Below, piece after piece: positions 61,201 to 64,000 of a stretch of DNA of 64,000 nt; position 1 is the first letter of the stretch; every line of letters starts with the position of its first letter. The notes beneath the pieces were generated by a model that saw only the letters and a program-made list of their open reading frames with translations, was not told where the DNA came from and did no database searches. The DNA is taken from positions 97,608,001-97,672,000 of the forward strand of contig CM032228.1 of NCBI GenBank assembly GCA_019009955.1, written 5' to 3'. Source of the stretch: Riptortus pedestris. Taxonomy: Eukaryota > Arthropoda > Insecta > Hemiptera > Alydidae. Both the position numbers and the translations under genes were made by a program.

Positions 61201-63550
61201 TACTTTCCTTGGTGCAATCTGCTACTGGCGTTAAAAAAATAACATAGAATTGAATTATTAAGGATAAAATATTAACACAGACTTGAATTAATTTACCCAG
61301 GTGAGGTACCTGGTAGTTTATAATGGAAAGAATTGTTGAGCATCAATATTTCTATGCAAATTACTTGCTTCATACATTTCTTTACAAAAAAAAAATGTTT
61401 AAAACAAAAGTGACTTTTAATAACACAAAAAAACACTTCGTGTTATGCACACGTTTCTCTTAAAATAAATATAAAATGAAATATCACAAATTTTTATTTC
61501 AGGCTTCCCCCCGTTAGAACCTAAAAATTTTAATATAGCTTATAATCATGAAAGAATTAATGCTAACTCACATATCTAGTTTTGTTAAGTCAATCGTCAG
61601 TGACCAATAAAATTGTTGGCTCCCGCTTTAGTTATTAATGTATATCTCTTTTATACTTGGTTATACGACAAAAGTGAATATAACTAATGTTACTCTAAAT
61701 AACAAAATAATCAACTATTGTCATATGCATAGTTGCTGAAAATTCCATAGGAAACAAAATATCGCTATTTTTAATTCCAGACCTCCCTTACAACCCCCCC
61801 CCCTCCTGCTCAACCCTTGGACCGTTGGTACAGGCTATTATCATGGAGAAGTTAGTCCTAATTCATTGACTGAGTTTTGTTTAGTTCGGTTCAGACTTTT
61901 GTGCCAAATAAAATGAGAACAGGGTTACATAAAATTATAAACGAAGAATAATTGTCAGGTTAAGGAGAAAGTAACTTATTCCAAATGAAAAACAACTGAT
62001 ATTTACCTTTTATATCGGGATTTTTGGTAATCATTGCTGAAAGGAAAAATGTTGTCTTATTTCTAAGCCGTTCTACGGATGACTGCATCCCTCTCAAAAC
62101 TACAGAGAAACCATCATGGCTAATAAACTGTTTAAGACCCTCAGCACAGTCTCGCACAATGCCTGAAAATTGAGTAGAAAAGTGGTTTATCAAATTTAAT
62201 TAACATATAAATTACTACTTCTAAGAGACACATAATACAATGTCAATCACAAACACATACTATTCCTATTCCAATGGGCATTATATTCCAGCAATGTGTA
62301 ATCTGGTAAGGATTAGACTCATGCAGAATTTAGCAATTTTTTAGAAAATTTTTATTAGATTTAAATTCTTAACACAAAAATAAGTCCATGAATTCAATTA
62401 CTCAGATTGTTTATTTTTATCAGTTACTCAATTCTTTTATTTTGTCATTAGATTATTCCTACTATATAAAGCCAAAATTTCCCTCCAAGTGTTCTGTAAT
62501 ATTATTTGAACAGTAACAGAGATATTTTGAATTTTTGGAAATCCCCCCTTTAAATCCCCATGTAAAAGTAAAGGTCAAGTTTGATAATTGCCAAAATCAA
62601 ACAGAAGGTATGGGGATTAGGAAAACCAGTAATCTATGCAACCAATAATATTTCTCTTTTATAAGTTGGGTCAAAAAATGTTACAGAACTACTATTATTA
62701 ATAAAGTAATGCCCCAGAACTATCTATTCTATCTATTTTTGTCTAATTTGAGTATTAATGGACTTTTGCATATCAGGTAGTTGGTGGGTTGACTACATCA
62801 GTATCCCTCGGAGTGGGAATTCGCCAGTGAATTCAATTCTATTTGAAACTATTGTACCTTTTTCATAGATGTTGAATTTAGACTGTCTTACAGTCCAACA
62901 TAATGACTACCATATTACGTAATGTGTATATTGGGATCCAAATATTTATATGCATACATTTTTATCATACTAAACCACGTTCAAGTCATTAATAGCAGAA
63001 ATCAAATCACTGTTGGGGGTTTAGAGAAGGTTACCATAAAAAATTGTAAAAATCTCATATTAGAGTTCCATATAAAAAAATTGTATATAACCAATTCTAT
63101 GAATAATGTTATAATAATTAAAAAAAAAACGCGCAGTTTTATTAGACATAATAATGTCTAGCTAGATTTATTTAATTAAATAAGATTTATTTTAATAAGC
63201 TTTCCTTAGATTAATTAACTGAACAGAAAAAAATCAAGTTGAAATGTAGGAGCCCACTCAAGAACTTCAATGACAAAATGTTTAAGCAACATAAGCCAAT
63301 AAGATAGTAAACAAAAAATCATTCTTACATGAAACTGCAAAAAAGGCTTTCACTTTGCATTTATCATCATTATCTAAATCAACCATGGTTAATAAGGGCT
63401 GCTGAAAATTCATAGCAACAGCATGCGCCTGGCAAAAGGGGTTGTTTTGAGTACACTGAGCCACTACATCTGCTATTCTCCACCTTATTCCTGCAGATGG
63501 TGATTCCAAACACATGTTGACAACATCAAAACCTCCTAGTTTGAAGAAAT
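57495..63550 (-). CDS. HSPBP1: HSPBP1 (Hsp70-binding protein 1 / Fes1 family nucleotide exchange factor), 5' partial
   Basis: Four minus-strand exons with matching phases: 63550-63329, 62162-62007, 60252-60044 and 57563-57495 (TAA). They encode consecutive armadillo repeats. Exon 1 reads GGFDVVNMCLESPSAGIRWR, DVVAQCTQNNPFCQ and KCKVKAFFAVSC; exon 2 GLKQFISHDGFSVVLRGMQS and LRNKTTFFLSAMI; exon 3 MGFVEQLIALIRGDHTSCHE, HIISALLSLVQNY and AECRRPEFELRLTL; exon 4 EEIAYIRELMSIVFNG ending EEER. The order and residues (G.RWR, VKA.FA.SC, DGFSV, FL..., HEH....L.SLV, ECR.PE) match vertebrate HSPBP1. The family binds the Hsp70 ATPase lobe and promotes ADP release in the cytosol. Only the N-terminal exon or exons, right of the window, are missing. 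No frame disruption is seen. Confidence 0.94.
57655..58378 (+). repeat. complete family-B element in HSPBP1 last intron
   Basis: Left flank GTCTGTCACACAGGCGCTGC and AAACTAAGCAGAT, then AGCAGATTTCCC (57690-57701). The right end is GGGAAATCTGCT (58366-58377). The inverted 12-bp ends are 688 bp apart. The interior has AATATCTCGGTTAATATTCA, AATAAGATTGATTCTGTAC, AACGGAGATATTTCGAATTT, a C-rich block, a (TA)n array (about 58208-58252) and TCATCTCCTGGGTAGGATCG. No ORF of note. This is the clearest reference copy of the family. Confidence 0.75.
58634..58852 (+). repeat. tRNA-derived SINE, near full length
   Basis: Head GGGGCTCAGGCTAGCCATGT, box B variant GAGTTCATTTCCCGCC (one mismatch to GGTTCGATTCC type), body CCACCCTGGCTAGAAAAGGG, GTAACCTGTAGATAACG, tail AAGTGGACATTAATAAATAA. 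Intronic in HSPBP1. Confidence 0.87.
59575..59860. repeat. palindrome-rich short elements and SINE fragment
   Basis: GTCAGACATATATGTCTGAC (59614-59633) is a perfect 20-bp palindrome, followed about 40 bp later by the imperfect GTCAGACACATATGACTGAC. A SINE 3' fragment lies at about 59700-59780 (GGCTGTAACCTGTAAATAAC, AAAGTGGACATTA). AAAGCCACTATAGTGGCTTT (59821-59840) is another perfect palindrome, nested between TTAACCCC and AGGGTTAA. These look like tiny TTAA-bordered MITE remnants. Confidence 0.6.
60253..62006. other. HSPBP1 intron
   Basis: Between the exons at 60044-60252 and 62007-62162. It carries reversed, diverged family-B blocks around 61490-61900 (poly-C, AATTCCAGACCTCCC) but no supported gene. 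Confidence 0.5.
62163..63328. other. HSPBP1 intron with a family-B fragment
   Basis: A family-B fragment at about 62500-62620 (AACAGAGATATTTTGAATTT, CCCCCCTTTAAATCCCC, AAGGTCAAGTTTGATAATT). The rest is unremarkable AT-rich intron sequence. Confidence 0.5.
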
Positions 63551-64000
63551 CTGAACAAAAGAAAACTAATATGAATTTTATAATTATACATGTTTCATAT
63601 AAAAATTGATTTTGATGAAAAATTGTGTTAGTCCAGTATAATCCCCTCTTGGCGGAGGTCTTCCCTATTATTTATTCTCCTTTTACAGACACTTTTCAGT
63701 GTGCAGAAAGTTTAGTCATTCAGATATAATTCTCAGACCATTTGTATAGAACAGAATAAATGAGTTCAGAACCTGATTAATAAACTTATAACTAGTTTAT
63801 TGGAAACAATACAGATATGTATTGTCTACAGTTGGATCTTGAGAACAATTTTTAACAACTGTGATATTTAAAACTAAGTCAGCACATAGAAAAGGGGCGA
63901 AATACATGAGAAACATGTGAACTCAGGATGCTACCATAGGTGACAATAAAAAAGTGATCAATCAACCTCCCTCCCTGTATTCCCAATCTAAAATCACTGG
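63551..64000. other. HSPBP1 upstream intron at the window edge
   Basis: No further coding exon was recognised before the window ends; the N-terminal exon or exons must lie beyond 64000. Confidence 0.5.

Noticed and set aside
1..64000. CRISPR arrays, bacterial operons, ribosome binding sites or riboswitches
   Set aside because: Spliced genes, SINEs and non-LTR elements show a eukaryotic nuclear genome. No regularly spaced direct repeats with unique spacers were seen.

Overview
This is a 64 kb window of an AT-rich, intron- and transposon-rich animal nuclear genome. Split genes with GT-AG introns, remnants of R2-like and R1-like non-LTR retrotransposons, a mariner remnant, a Crypton-like tyrosine recombinase, tRNA-derived SINEs and long (TA)n arrays point to an arthropod, most likely an insect and perhaps a hemipteran. 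The species is an inference, not something read from the sequence.

Three host genes can be reconstructed exon by exon. (1) Plus strand, 12390-30761: a MYORG/SITS-binding-protein-type glycoside hydrolase family 31 gene, twelve coding exons visible, a single-pass (type II) membrane protein of about 810 residues whose first exon(s) are not identified. It keeps the presumed nucleophile Asp but lacks other conserved acidic active-site residues. (2) Plus strand, 38010-48398: a five-exon, 688-residue sororin/CDCA5 (Drosophila Dalmatian-like) cohesin-protection protein, recognised by its C-terminal sororin box and an FGF motif. (3) Minus strand, 57495-63550: the last four coding exons of HSPBP1, an armadillo-type Hsp70 nucleotide exchange factor, running off the right edge at its 5' end. 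A possible orphan exon lies at 112-220 on the minus strand.

The rest is a mobile-element landscape. From 0.2 to 12 kb there are a decayed RT fragment, dispersed repeats, SINEs and an R2-like element (7.87-9.80 kb) with a possible LTR-like insertion. The introns of the GH31 gene carry a TIR MITE, a family-B element split by a near-perfect foldback hairpin, an RNase H remnant and SINEs. Between the GH31 and sororin genes (31-38 kb) lie a TTAA-flanked MITE, a second copy of the TIR MITE, more family B and a broken Crypton-like recombinase. The sororin introns hold a 606-bp solo LTR that split a (TA)n array, a family-B copy and an R1-clade RT fragment. From 50 to 56 kb there is a transposon graveyard: a mariner, an R1-clade 3' half, and a TIR element encoding a DDE-like protein with a 21-bp motif repeated near both ends.

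The three host genes have unrelated roles (glycosidase-like membrane protein, sister-chromatid cohesion, Hsp70 cofactor) and nothing suggests they work together. The most unusual items are the GH31 protein with a substituted active site, the motif arrangement of the sororin, the 54.2-55.75 kb TIR element and the family-B elements bounded by AGCAGATTTCCC inverted ends.
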